The notes: generated from the letters alone by a model not told the origin. Shown: positions 6,847-14,863, numbered from the stretch's first letter. The stretch is 19,980 nt of DNA from Limiplasma sp958448555 (GCA_958448555.1 CAUDEL010000055.1:1-19980), one strand, 5' to 3'. Translations and numbers: made by a program.

Positions 6847-7992
6847 TCAGCCTTTCGCGGTGTAGCGGCGCTGCTTGATGCGGTCCAGCCCCTTCTGCCC
6901 CAGCACGCGCCGCGCAAGATCAAAGAGCTTCTGCTGGGAGAAATAGGCGTCGTCCGGCGTGGGCGGAGCGCTGAGGATACGCTGCCACTGGGCGGGGTCG
7001 ATGTCCAGCTTCTTGAGGATGTAGCTTTCATCCTCCTTTTGCTGCTCGGGAGGATAGGGCGGTTTCTCCAGCTCCAAAAGCGCCTCCTCCCGGGTCATCT
7101 CGCCGTTGAGGACCAGGCAACTCAGGTGCGCCCGGCGCTTGTCGTAGCCGAACTTGCGGGGCAGATAGACGCTCTGGAAGTACTTGGTGAACCGGCTTTC
7201 AAAGTGCTTGCCGCCGTAATACTCCCAGCCGAATTCGCGTGAAAGGGTTTCGATGGCTTCCTTTTTGCTGTAGGGCACATAATTGAGGAGGTTGATCTTG
7301 GTGACGCCCGGCAGGCCCATCCACGCCTCCCACAGCGACAGGACGGGGTACTTCCTGAGGCTCTTGCCCCGGCCGTGTTTGCGATAGATGCTCCTGAGGT
7401 GCCAGGCGTCGCGGTAGGAATGTTGGAGGCTGAAGGGCGCCGAGGCGCCTTCGGTGGCGATGTTGCTGCCATTTAAAATATATCTGACCCTGTATTTGCG
7501 CGCCATCTGATAAATGGCCGCACAGAACAGATGGTCCTGCGGCACGTCCAGATTGGCCACGCCGCTGAGCAGATAGGCGCGCTGCAATTCCTTCATCGTG
7601 GGCCAGTCCATCACATAGGTATGAAGCTGCACGTTGAGCTTCTGGCACATCTTCTCGATGTTGCGCACGGCCACCTCGCTGTTCCAGCCGCTGTCCACGT
7701 GCACGGCCAGCACGCGCAGGCCCAGCCGGCTTGCCAGATAGAGCATGTAGGCGCTGTCCACGCCGCCGGAGAGGCCCAGGATGCAGTCGTAATCGCGGTC
7801 TTTGCTGCGCTCCTTCATCACCCGCACGGTGCGCTCCAGCTCCTTTTCGCTCACGCCGGGGCGGTAGCCGCTTTGCGAGCGCACCTCCTCATAGCGCGTG
7901 CAGAAGGAGCAGACCCCGCCCTCGTCAAAGGTGAGCTCGGGATCGGTGGAGTCCATCACGCACCGCGTGCAAATCCTGTAGTCCTGCGCCAT
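6847..7992 (-). CDS. N-acetyl sugar amidotransferase (WbpG/PseA-like)
   Basis: This 381-aa PP-loop ATPase belongs to the family that uses ammonia and ATP to convert an N-acetyl group on a nucleotide sugar to an acetamidino group, as in LPS O-antigen or pseudaminic/legionaminic acid derivative synthesis. Visible features are the N-terminal cysteine pairs C8/C11 and C28/C31 (zinc-ribbon-like), the PP-loop LGLSGGVDS (about 72-80) and the conserved segment NGSNIATEG. The ATG at 7992 has GGGGAGGG 7 nt upstream; in-frame ATGs at 8019 and 8031 lack a ribosome-binding site. Known relatives work with HisH/HisF-like partners that supply ammonia; none is in this window. A short GGGGC/GCCCC hairpin lies between this gene and the membrane-protein gene. 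Confidence 0.88.
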   Translation of the reverse strand: MAQDYRICTRCVMDSTDPELTFDEGGVCSFCTRYEEVRSQSGYRPGVSEKELERTVRVMKERSKDRDYDCILGLSGGVDSAYMLYLASRLGLRVLAVHVDSGWNSEVAVRNIEKMCQKLNVQLHTYVMDWPTMKELQRAYLLSGVANLDVPQDHLFCAAIYQMARKYRVRYILNGSNIATEGASAPFSLQHSYRDAWHLRSIYRKHGRGKSLRKYPVLSLWEAWMGLPGVTKINLLNYVPYSKKEAIETLSREFGWEYYGGKHFESRFTKYFQSVYLPRKFGYDKRRAHLSCLVLNGEMTREEALLELEKPPYPPEQQKEDESYILKKLDIDPAQWQRILSAPPTPDDAYFSQQKLFDLARRVLGQKGLDRIKQRRYTAKG

Positions 7993-8026
7993 ATCCGCGC
8001 CCTCCCCGCATAGCTTCATCCCGTGT

Positions 8027-8056
8027 ATCATATCATTCCCGGCCCGGCGGTGTCAA
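8027..8056 (-). promoter_or_regulatory. Sigma-A promoter of the amidotransferase operon
   Basis: TTGACA (8051-8056) and TATGAT (8027-8032) on the minus strand are separated by 18 nt. Transcription would start near 8020, about 28 nt before the ATG at 7992, which also argues against the in-frame start at 8031. Confidence 0.7.
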
Positions 8057-8063
8057 TCGCGGG

Positions 8064-8079
8064 GAACGCCCGGGCGTTC
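8064..8079. promoter_or_regulatory. 16-bp perfect palindrome between divergent promoters
   Basis: GAACGCCCGGGCGTTC is a perfect palindrome lying 7 bp upstream of the minus-strand -35 and about 48 bp upstream of the + strand -35. With no loop it is better suited to a dimeric DNA-binding protein than to an RNA hairpin. The partly complementary outer arms GCGG/CCGC may extend it. Confidence 0.4.
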
Positions 8080-8126
8080 TTTCCGCAATCTTAGCGCCGC
8101 AAGTGCCGCGCGTCCTTTTCTGCCTA

Positions 8127-8155
8127 TTTACATGAGATGTGATTTGCGATATAAT
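8127..8155 (+). promoter_or_regulatory. Sigma-A promoter of the ABC importer operon
   Basis: TTTACA (8127-8132) and TATAAT (8150-8155) are spaced by 17 nt. Transcription should begin near 8162. The leader of about 100 nt holds a GCTGGC/GCCGGC hairpin with one G-U pair (8208-8225), and no recognisable riboswitch. Confidence 0.75.
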
Positions 8156-8260
8156 GAGGGAGCAAGATGTGACCGTTTCTGCAATAATCCTGTCATGGAA
8201 CCATCCGCTGGCGGAGCAGCCGGCGATGAGTATAAAACCAAACAAGGAGGAACCCCGTCT

Positions 8261-9280
8261 ATGAAAAAAGTCCTGGCGACCCTTTTGGCCCTGTTGATGC
8301 TGTGCGGCATGTCCGGCGCGGTAGCCGAAAATGCCGACGTCACCGGCAAAGTCATCATCTACACCTCCATGTACCAGGATATCTGCGACATGATGAGCGA
8401 CGCGCTCAAGGCTGAGTTCCCCAACGCCGAGATCGAGTTCTTCCAGGGCGGCACGGGCACCCTGCAAACCAAGGTGGCCGGCGAGATGGAGAGCGGCAAG
8501 CTGGGCTGCGACATGCTCATGGTCGCCGAGCCCGCCTACTCTCTGGAGCTCAAGGAGGGCGGCTGGCTGCATCCCTACCTGACCGAAGCCCGCAACAACA
8601 TGCGCTTCCCCTACGACGAGGAAGGCTACTGGTACTGCGTGCGCGTGTGCACGATGGGCTTTGCCTACAATCCCGAAATGTACTCCAAGGAGGAGATCCC
8701 CACCTCCTATGAGGCGTTTGCCTATGACGAGCAGTTCAAGAACACCCTGTCCATGTCCAATCCGCTGACCAGCGGCACCGCCATGGCGACCATCGTGGGC
8801 CTGCTGGACAAGTTCGGCGAGGACTACTTTGTAGCGCTGGGCAAGCAGAACGTGATGATCGAGAGCGGCTCCTCCGCGCTGGCCAAGCTGGAAACCGGCG
8901 AGTGCTCGGTGGTTATGATCCTTGAGGAGAGCGTGCTCAAAAAGCGCGAGGAGGAAGGCTCCACGCTGGAGTGGTTCATCCCCGACGACGGCAACGTCCT
9001 CATCCCCTCCACGGTCATGACCGTCGCGCCCGAGAAGAGCGCCAATAACAACGTGGCGGCCTGCGAGGCCATCACCGACTGGCTCCTGTCCGAGGAAGGC
9101 CAGAGCTATATCGTCAAGGGCTGGATGCACAGCGTGCTGACCGACTACCCCACCGAGCCCTATGACGGCAAGCCCACCCAGGAGCTGATGGACACCAACA
9201 TCGAAGTCGACTGGGAGAAGTGCTACACCGAGCGCGACTCCATCCGCGCTCTGTTCCAGGAGAACGTGACCGTCGAGTAA
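8261..9280 (+). CDS. ABC transporter substrate-binding protein (iron/phosphonate/spermidine-like cluster)
   Basis: The 339-aa protein is the extracellular receptor of the importer encoded next to it. An N-terminal signal peptide (residues 1-22, ending AVA before ENADVTGK) is followed by VIIYTSMYQDI, the start typical of FbpA/PhnS-type binding proteins; the two-lobe fold is expected from the family. The ATG at 8261 has AAGGAGG 10 nt upstream. The only early cysteine, C15, sits in a poor lipobox (LMLC), so membrane anchoring by lipid is doubtful, which is unusual for a monoderm importer. No tandem Tyr-Tyr iron-binding motif is evident near the expected place, so I leave the ligand open: Fe(III), 2-aminoethylphosphonate or another small anion are all possible. 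Confidence 0.85.
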   Translation: MKKVLATLLALLMLCGMSGAVAENADVTGKVIIYTSMYQDICDMMSDALKAEFPNAEIEFFQGGTGTLQTKVAGEMESGKLGCDMLMVAEPAYSLELKEGGWLHPYLTEARNNMRFPYDEEGYWYCVRVCTMGFAYNPEMYSKEEIPTSYEAFAYDEQFKNTLSMSNPLTSGTAMATIVGLLDKFGEDYFVALGKQNVMIESGSSALAKLETGECSVVMILEESVLKKREEEGSTLEWFIPDDGNVLIPSTVMTVAPEKSANNNVAACEAITDWLLSEEGQSYIVKGWMHSVLTDYPTEPYDGKPTQELMDTNIEVDWEKCYTERDSIRALFQENVTVE

Positions 9281-9293
9281 GCAAAAACCTTGG

Positions 9294-9320
9294 ACGGGGG
9301 CGGGATGAGCCCGCCCCCGT
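9294..9320 (+). promoter_or_regulatory. Strong intercistronic hairpin after the binding-protein gene
   Basis: ACGGGGGCGGG and CCCGCCCCCGT form a perfect 11-bp stem with a 5-nt loop ATGAG. No T-run follows. Such hairpins after binding-protein genes commonly protect the upstream mRNA or partly reduce downstream expression, giving excess binding protein over membrane components. The permease ribosome-binding site is 20 nt further on. Confidence 0.6.
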
Positions 9321-9353
9321 ACCCCATCCATCCATGCCTTGGGGAGGTCCAGT

Positions 9354-11072
9354 ATGGCACAACAAACCGCGCCCGTCAAATCCGCCTTGTCGCAAAGGCG
9401 CTTTTATTTCGACGTCAAATGGCTGATTATCCTCGTCATTGTGGCGTTTCTGCTGGTGTTCCAGGTATTCCCGCTGCTCTACATGCTCTATAAGGCCTTC
9501 TTCCCGGAATCCACGTTCTCACTGTCGACATTTACGCGCCTGTATACCTACGAAATGAACTGGGGGGCGCTTTGCAATACGCTCATCGCCGCCGCGGCCA
9601 CCATGGTGCTTGGCACGGTGCTGGCTTTTCCGCTGGCGTGGCTGGTGGGCCGCACCAACATGTATGGCAAGAAGTTTTTCCGCAGCCTGTTCGTTCTGAC
9701 CTACATGGTCCCGCCCTATCTGGGCGCCATGGCGTGGACCCGGCTGCTCAACCAGAATGCGGGTACCATCAACGTCTTTCTGCGCGGGCTCCTCAACATT
9801 GACGCCCGCACCGGTCCGCTCAACATCTACACCATCGCCGGCATGATCTGGGTGCTGACCACCTTCTACTATCCCTACGCCTTCATCACCATCTCCCGCG
9901 CCATGGAGAAGATGGACCCCTCTTTGGAGGAAGCGGCCCGCATCAGCGGCGCCTCGCCGCTCAAGACGGTGGCCACCATCACCCTGCCCATGATGACCCC
10001 CAGCCTCATCGCGGGCGCTTTGCTCGTGTTCGTGTGCGCGGCCAGCTGCTACGGCATCCCATCCATTGTGGGCGCGCCGGGCAAGGTGCACACCGTGACA
10101 ACCCGCATCGTGGAGTACATGGGCCTGGGCCAGGCAGGCATCAACGACGCCACGGGTCTGGCGGTATTTTTGATGATTATGGCCATCATCATCCTCTACA
10201 TCTCCGACGTTGTGGTCGCGCGCAAGCAGTACATCACCGTGTCCGGCAAGTCCACCCGCCCCAACATCGTCGACCTGGGCCGCTGGCGCTGGGTCACCAC
10301 GGCGCTGGTCAGCCTGTTCTCCATCATCGTGATTGTCATCCCGTTTATCACCATCGCTACCACTTCGGTCAAGAAGAATCTTGGCAAGGGGCTGTTTGAA
10401 GCCAACAACTTCACCACCATGCACTGGACCAAGATCTTCGGCCGTGACGATATCATTGAAAGTTTGATTAACTCCATCACCTTTGCCGCAGCAGCCGCGA
10501 CCATCGGCATCGTGATTTCCTTTACCATGGCCTACCTCCTGCAGCGCACGCGGGTCAGGGGCCGCAAGATCCCGGACTTCCTCATCACCCTGGGCTCCGG
10601 CACGCCCAGCGTGGTCATCGCCCTGGGCCTAATTATGACCATGAACGGCAAGTTCGGCATCAACCTCTACAACACCGCCGCTATCATGATTATCGCCTAC
10701 CTCATCAAATACCTCATGATGGGCATGCGCACCGTGGTTTCGGCCATGAGCCAGATCCACGTGTCGCTGGAGGAAAGCTCCCAGGCGTCGGGCGCCGGGT
10801 GGCTGCGCACGATGTTCAAGGTCACGGTCCCGCTGATCTTCCCCTCCATCGCGGCGGGCTGGTTTTTGATCTTTATTCCCTGCTTCTACGAGCTGTCCAT
10901 GTCCACGCTGCTCTACAGCCGCGATACGCAGGTTATCGGCTACATGCTGCATTACTACTGGACCTATACCAGCCAGCAGCAGGCCTCGGCAATGGCGTTT
11001 GGCATTTTGCTGGTGGTCGTGGCGCTCAACTTCATCCTCAACAAGCTCACCAAGGGCGAGTTCTCCATCTGA
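9354..11072 (+). CDS. Fused two-domain ABC transporter permease (FbpB/PhnV-like)
   Basis: This 572-aa integral membrane protein contains two MetI-type permease halves in one chain, about 12 hydrophobic segments in total. Each half carries the cytoplasmic EAA loop that docks on the ATPase: EEAARISGASPLKT (about 192-205) and EESSQASGAGWLRT (about 472-485). Fused permeases of this length are typical of the Fe(III)/2-aminoethylphosphonate importer group. The ATG at 9354 has GGGGAGG (9341-9347) 6 nt upstream; an in-frame ATG at 9339 overlaps that site and is rejected. It is translated between its cognate binding-protein and ATPase genes and would form the complete channel by itself. Confidence 0.93.
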   Translation: MAQQTAPVKSALSQRRFYFDVKWLIILVIVAFLLVFQVFPLLYMLYKAFFPESTFSLSTFTRLYTYEMNWGALCNTLIAAAATMVLGTVLAFPLAWLVGRTNMYGKKFFRSLFVLTYMVPPYLGAMAWTRLLNQNAGTINVFLRGLLNIDARTGPLNIYTIAGMIWVLTTFYYPYAFITISRAMEKMDPSLEEAARISGASPLKTVATITLPMMTPSLIAGALLVFVCAASCYGIPSIVGAPGKVHTVTTRIVEYMGLGQAGINDATGLAVFLMIMAIIILYISDVVVARKQYITVSGKSTRPNIVDLGRWRWVTTALVSLFSIIVIVIPFITIATTSVKKNLGKGLFEANNFTTMHWTKIFGRDDIIESLINSITFAAAAATIGIVISFTMAYLLQRTRVRGRKIPDFLITLGSGTPSVVIALGLIMTMNGKFGINLYNTAAIMIIAYLIKYLMMGMRTVVSAMSQIHVSLEESSQASGAGWLRTMFKVTVPLIFPSIAAGWFLIFIPCFYELSMSTLLYSRDTQVIGYMLHYYWTYTSQQQASAMAFGILLVVVALNFILNKLTKGEFSI

Positions 11073-11105
11073 TGCGCCCGCATTTTCGATAAAGGAGTTG
11101 GAACC

Positions 11106-12185
11106 ATGTCCAGCGTGACCATTCAGAACGTGACCAAAAGCTTTGGCAATACCGTGGTTTTGGAAGACTTCGACGCGGTTTTCCAAAACGGAGAATTCGT
11201 TACCCTGCTGGGCCCGTCGGGCTGCGGCAAAACCACGATGCTTCGCATCATCGCGGGCTTTGAAAAGCCAACCAGCGGCTGCGTGAAATTTGACGACCGT
11301 GTCGTCTCCAGCGACAAGGTGTTCATTCCCCCGGAGAAGCGCGACATCGGCATGGTGTTCCAGAGCTATGCCGTCTGGCCGCACATGACCGTCTTTGACA
11401 ACGTGGCCTACCCTCTGCACATCAAAAAGCTGGATAAGAGCGCCATCCAGAAAAAGGTGGATCGCGTGCTTTCCATGGTGCATCTGACCCAGTATGCGCA
11501 GCGCATCCCCAGCCAGCTCTCCGGCGGCCAGCAGCAGCGCGTGGCGCTGGCCCGCGCCCTGGTGGCCGAGCCCGCCCTTCTGCTTCTGGACGAGCCGCTT
11601 TCCAACCTGGACGCCAAGCTGCGCGAGAGCATGCGCTTTGAGATCAAGGAGATCCAACGCGAATCCGGCATCACGGTTCTCTACGTCACCCACGACCAGA
11701 CCGAGGCCATGGCCATGAGCGACCGCATCGTGGTCATCAACCGCGGCGTCATCCAGCAGATCGGCGCGCCGCGCGACATCTACACCCAGCCCGCCAACCC
11801 ATTCGTTGCCGACTTCGTGGGCAAGATCGAGTTCCTGGACGGCGAGGTCAAGGCCGACTGCATCGAGCTGGACGGCTGCGGCCAGCGCCTGCCCTACGAG
11901 GGGGACAAGAAGGGCCGCGTCATCGTGGGCGTGCGTCCCGAGCATGTCAGGTACGCCCCCGCGGGCGAGGGCACGCTCAGCGGCACGGTCAAGAGCCACT
12001 TCTACCTGGGCGACGTCAACGACTGCCGCGTGGACCTGGGCGGCGGCAAGGAGCTGCGCGTCATCGCCGATCCCTACGACAGCATGGACGTTGAGGCCGG
12101 CAAGCAGGTCTCCCTCACGGTCCGCGAGTTTCTGGTCTATGACGAGCAGGGCCCCGGCAACGACTTCCGCAAGATCCTCACCTGA
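11106..12185 (+). CDS. ABC transporter ATP-binding protein with TOBE domain
   Basis: The 359-aa ATPase powers the importer encoded by the two preceding genes. It has Walker A GPSGCGKTT (36-44), Q-loop in MVFQSYAVWPHMT (about 83-95), signature LSGGQQQR (138-145), Walker B LLLLDEP (158-164) and H-loop H196. A TOBE-like regulatory C-terminus follows from about 235, including VGVRPEHV. The WPHMTVF stretch resembles FbpC-type ATPases. AAAGGAG lies 8 nt before the ATG, and the gene starts 33 nt after the permease stop. The operon ends at a perfect terminator 29 nt after the stop codon. Confidence 0.94.
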   Translation: MSSVTIQNVTKSFGNTVVLEDFDAVFQNGEFVTLLGPSGCGKTTMLRIIAGFEKPTSGCVKFDDRVVSSDKVFIPPEKRDIGMVFQSYAVWPHMTVFDNVAYPLHIKKLDKSAIQKKVDRVLSMVHLTQYAQRIPSQLSGGQQQRVALARALVAEPALLLLDEPLSNLDAKLRESMRFEIKEIQRESGITVLYVTHDQTEAMAMSDRIVVINRGVIQQIGAPRDIYTQPANPFVADFVGKIEFLDGEVKADCIELDGCGQRLPYEGDKKGRVIVGVRPEHVRYAPAGEGTLSGTVKSHFYLGDVNDCRVDLGGGKELRVIADPYDSMDVEAGKQVSLTVREFLVYDEQGPGNDFRKILT

Positions 12186-12213
12186 TGTCCCCTGGGCCGC
12201 CCGGCCCGGCTTT

Positions 12214-12248
12214 GCGGCACGCGCGGGACCCGCGCGTGCCGCTTTTTT
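12214..12248 (+). terminator. Rho-independent terminator of the importer operon
   Basis: GCGGCACGCGCGGG (12214-12227) and its perfect complement (12229-12242) are separated by a single A and followed by six T (12243-12248). The hairpin is strong enough to isolate the importer operon from the ligase gene. Confidence 0.9.
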
Positions 12249-12347
12249 GGTAAAACCGCGCACACGCAGGAGAACCGCTCCTTCATGCCGAAACAATACT
12301 TTTTGAAAGCGTTTGACTGAACATTCTCAGAAAGGCCGTGCAAGCAG

Positions 12348-13370
12348 ATGATCCGACGTACCGCCTGCCTGATCGCCCGGGGCGGCGATCCCTACCGCAA
12401 CCTGGCCATTGAGAAGCATCTCATGGACACGCTTCCGGAGGATACGGCCATTCTTTACCTTTGGCAGAACGATCAGTGCATCTCCATCGGCCGCTGTCAA
12501 AATCCGCTGTATGAATGTCGCGTGGACCCTTTCCTGAGCGCGGGAGGCCATATCGCCCGGCGCCTGAGCGGCGGGGGCGCGGTCTATCAGGACCGGGGCG
12601 GGCTGAGCTTTACTTTCATTCTTCCAAAAACGGCCTTTGATATCGGCCGTCAGCTCAGCGTGCTGGGAATGGCGGTGGGCGCCTTCGGCATCCAGTGCCA
12701 GGCCATGGGCCGGGGCGACCTGTATGCCCAGGGCCGCCGCTTCAGCGCCAACGCCTATTTCAAGGCCGGCTCGGCGGCCATGCACCACGGGACCATCCTG
12801 GTCTCCAGCGATCTGGAGCGCATGCAGCAGTTCCTCACCTCCGGGGGCGATTCGCTCGCCACTCAGGGATTTTCGGACCTCGCCGCGCATACCCTCAACG
12901 TAAGCTCCCTCAACCCCGCCGCCACCGTCGATGCGCTCCAGCAGGCCCTCTGCTGGTCCTTCGCGCGGGCCTTCGGCGCGCAGCCGGCCTGGCTGGATGA
13001 GCGCATCCTGGACGGGCACTCCATCTCCGCCCTTACCGCCCAGTTCTCCGACCCCAAGTGGATCTACCCGGAGGCGGTGGCCTATACCTTCAGCGTTTCA
13101 GAACGCCTGCCCTGGGGTCAGGTGACGGTCAAGCTCAAGGTGGACGGCGGTATCATCCGAGCCGCCCGCGTCTTTACCGACGCCATGGAAGCTCCGCTCT
13201 TTACCCTCATTGAGCAGGCCCTCGTCGGCTCTCCCTATCTTATCAGCGCCATTTCCAGCCGAATGGACCAGAAGCTGGGGCTTCTGACCGATCCGCGCCT
13301 GATCCAACTCGCCGGGGACGTCACCAACCTCATCTGCGGCCGCATCCGTTCCCTGGACCGCCAGGGCTGA
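12348..13370 (+). CDS. Lipoate-protein ligase A homologue with altered active site
   Basis: The 340-aa length and two-domain plan match E. coli LplA, which adenylates lipoate and transfers it to lipoyl domains of 2-oxoacid dehydrogenases or GcvH. Conserved features seen are NLAIE (18-22), RRLSGGGAVY (71-80) and HHGTIL (146-151), plus the accessory C-terminal domain with RVFTD. Several invariant positions differ: GRGDL replaces GRNDL (G123), GRRFSANA replaces the G-x-K-x-SG pattern so that R131 sits at the essential lysine, and Q81 replaces His in VYHD. It could be a degenerate ligase, or act on another ligand or as a lipoyl amidotransferase. The ribosome-binding site GAAAGG is 12 nt from the ATG, a long spacing. 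I see no clear promoter in the 99 nt after the terminator. Confidence 0.85.
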   Translation: MIRRTACLIARGGDPYRNLAIEKHLMDTLPEDTAILYLWQNDQCISIGRCQNPLYECRVDPFLSAGGHIARRLSGGGAVYQDRGGLSFTFILPKTAFDIGRQLSVLGMAVGAFGIQCQAMGRGDLYAQGRRFSANAYFKAGSAAMHHGTILVSSDLERMQQFLTSGGDSLATQGFSDLAAHTLNVSSLNPAATVDALQQALCWSFARAFGAQPAWLDERILDGHSISALTAQFSDPKWIYPEAVAYTFSVSERLPWGQVTVKLKVDGGIIRAARVFTDAMEAPLFTLIEQALVGSPYLISAISSRMDQKLGLLTDPRLIQLAGDVTNLICGRIRSLDRQG

Positions 13371-13447
13371 GGTTCGCCGCTGGGAAGACTTGTCGTACAT
13401 CGCCCTCCCCGCACCTGCACACAATAGGCGCGAGGAGGCGAACAGCA

Positions 13448-14026
13448 TTGAAAAAGACCTGGACCCTTGTGGTGATCTCCCTGCTCGGCCTGGCGCTGTT
13501 CTCCGCTTGCGCCAGCAATGCCGATACCCTGCCCAGCCCCGCTCCCAGCGCCAGCGTGACGCCCTCAGCGACGCCGCAGGCCTCGCAGGCGCCGACGGCC
13601 AGCGCCATGCCCGCCGCAACGCCCGAGCCGGCCGGCGTCAACACCGTGGAAGACGCCAAGCGTCTGAGCGACGACGTGAGCGAAGAAGTGGAGAAGCTCA
13701 GCGAGCTTAAGGGCGCGGAGGCCGTCGTGGCCGGCAACATCGCGCTGGTGGGCATCACGTATGATGCCCAGTATCAGGGCGGCTTAACCGACAGGCTGAC
13801 GGAAATGGTGAAATCCCGCGTGGAGGCGATGGACAAGACCATCACCGCCGTGCACGTGACCGATGACGAAGCCATGGTCAAAAAGATCGGTCAGTTGCGA
13901 GAAAGCCTCAACAACGGGCAAATCACCTTTGAGGAGCTTCAGACGCAGGTGCTCGACCTCGGAAGCACGCTCACCGGCGGCGGTGACGCGATGATCTCCC
14001 AGCCACAGACCAACACCGACGCGTAA
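13448..14026 (+). CDS. YhcN/YlaJ-family sporulation-type lipoprotein
   Basis: The 192-aa product has a lipoprotein signal peptide with C21 after FSA (the -3 position is Phe, not ideal). A low-complexity Ser/Ala/Pro/Thr linker (about 24-62) follows, and then a domain from about 64 with the pattern VNTVEDAKRLSDDVSEEVEKL, AEAVVAGNIALVGITYDAQYQG and TDRLTEMVKSRVEAMD that marks YhcN/YlaJ proteins. Family members are found in the spore or forespore membrane region, and their biochemical role is unknown. Translation starts at TTG 13448, 9 nt after GAGGAGG. The gap to the ligase gene is 77 nt without a terminator. The gene suggests an endospore-forming lineage. Confidence 0.85.
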   Translation: MKKTWTLVVISLLGLALFSACASNADTLPSPAPSASVTPSATPQASQAPTASAMPAATPEPAGVNTVEDAKRLSDDVSEEVEKLSELKGAEAVVAGNIALVGITYDAQYQGGLTDRLTEMVKSRVEAMDKTITAVHVTDDEAMVKKIGQLRESLNNGQITFEELQTQVLDLGSTLTGGGDAMISQPQTNTDA

Positions 14027-14041
14027 TGCACGCCGCAAGAG

Positions 14042-14082
14042 AAAGACCGCCGGGCAGCCGATGGGCGCCGTGGCGGTCTTTT
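14042..14082. terminator. Bidirectional terminator between convergent genes
   Basis: AAAGACCGCC (14042-14051) and GGCGGTCTTT (14072-14081) form a 10-bp stem around a 20-nt loop. On the + strand it ends in TTTT, on the minus strand in TTTCTCTT. It serves the lipoprotein gene and the secreted-protein gene that converges on it. Confidence 0.85.
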
Positions 14083-14099
14083 CCTTGTCGGTCGGGCGC

Positions 14100-14807
14100 T
14101 CAGCCGTTGCCTTCGCCGGGCCCGCAGATGTAAATGATATGTCCGTCGTGCGAATGGACCATGACCTCGTAGGCGTCCAGCGCATTGACGGGGTTATCCA
14201 GGTCAAACTGCCAGTAGGGGCCCTCGAAATAGTCGCTCTCCGCGCGGTAGCCGTAGGAGACCCTGAAGCGCAGGAGCTGCCCTTCCGTCTGGCCATATTT
14301 GCCCATCACGGCATCCAGCGCCAGCCGCAGAGCATCCGCCGCGGCCATGTCTCCCGCGCCCGCGCCCGTGAAGCTCGACTGTCCCGCCCTGGCTTTGTCC
14401 GAAGCCGCAAAGCTCAGGCTGCTTCCCCCCATCTCGCGGCTGGGGACGGTGAGGACCGTTCCGTACTCACCGTTGAGCTCCGGCTGCATGTCCAGGGGAT
14501 GCGCCTTTGCCTCCACGGTGATCCAGCCTGTTTTCTCTCCTTCTTCGGACTGGTAGCGGATCTGTGCCATCCGATAGTCCTCCGTCCACGCCTGCGACCA
14601 TGCCAGGCTTTCATCCGCTCCGTCCAGCGTGCGCAAAACGGTATATTCCGTCCCCGCCGGAATCTGCGTTACCTTGTCCAGCTGTGCCGGGACGATCTCC
14701 GTGCTCTCAAAAAAGACGTTGGTTTCCGAGGCCGTCACCTCCGCTGTGGCCGGATATGCCGATACCGTGAGCAGCACGGTCAGCAAAAGGGCGATGCTTC
14801 GTTTCAT
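14100..14807 (-). CDS. Secreted protein with SH3-like and PepSY-like regions
   Basis: The 235-aa protein has a signal peptide (about 1-22, ending ATA before EVTASE). Residues about 30-100 resemble a bacterial SH3-like module, with IPAGTEYTVL and TGWITVEA. Residues about 155-230 look PepSY-like: AADALRLALDAVMGKYG, then YWQFDLDNP and AYEVMVHSHDGHIIY. The ATG at 14807 has AGGAGG 8 nt upstream. PepSY-like regions are thought to act in peptidase control or cell-surface regulation, but no specific role can be given here. The gene follows two terminator-like hairpins, so it is probably not simply co-transcribed with the reductase gene, yet I see no clear promoter of its own. Confidence 0.8.
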   Translation of the reverse strand: MKRSIALLLTVLLTVSAYPATAEVTASETNVFFESTEIVPAQLDKVTQIPAGTEYTVLRTLDGADESLAWSQAWTEDYRMAQIRYQSEEGEKTGWITVEAKAHPLDMQPELNGEYGTVLTVPSREMGGSSLSFAASDKARAGQSSFTGAGAGDMAAADALRLALDAVMGKYGQTEGQLLRFRVSYGYRAESDYFEGPYWQFDLDNPVNALDAYEVMVHSHDGHIIYICGPGEGNG

Positions 14808-14831
14808 CTTCTGTACCTCCTCGCTTGGATT

Positions 14832-14847
14832 GGGCGGCGAGCCGCCC
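14832..14847 (-). promoter_or_regulatory. Leader hairpin before the secreted-protein gene
   Basis: GGGCGGC and GCCGCCC form a 7-bp stem around GA, about 13 nt upstream of the AGGAGG ribosome-binding site. It lies in the untranslated leader; its role is unknown. Confidence 0.4.
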
Positions 14848-14863
14848 CTGTGAATAAAACGAA

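Noticed and set aside
4611..6878. Very long open frame on the + strand, opposite the ABC-F and membrane-protein genes
   Set aside because: Its product is rich in His, Gln and Arg with no domain, and it lies antisense to two well-supported genes. It is a by-product of the high GC content.
8162..8260. Riboswitch in the importer leader
   Set aside because: Only about 100 nt with one short hairpin; no known aptamer pattern is visible.
8033..9379. Minus-strand open frame covering the binding-protein gene
   Set aside because: It is antisense to a clear signal-peptide-bearing binding protein with its own promoter and ribosome-binding site.
10629..12296. Long minus-strand open frame opposite the permease and ATPase genes
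   Set aside because: The product is low-complexity Ala/His/Val/Asp with no recognisable motif, whereas the + strand frames have full ABC transporter motifs.
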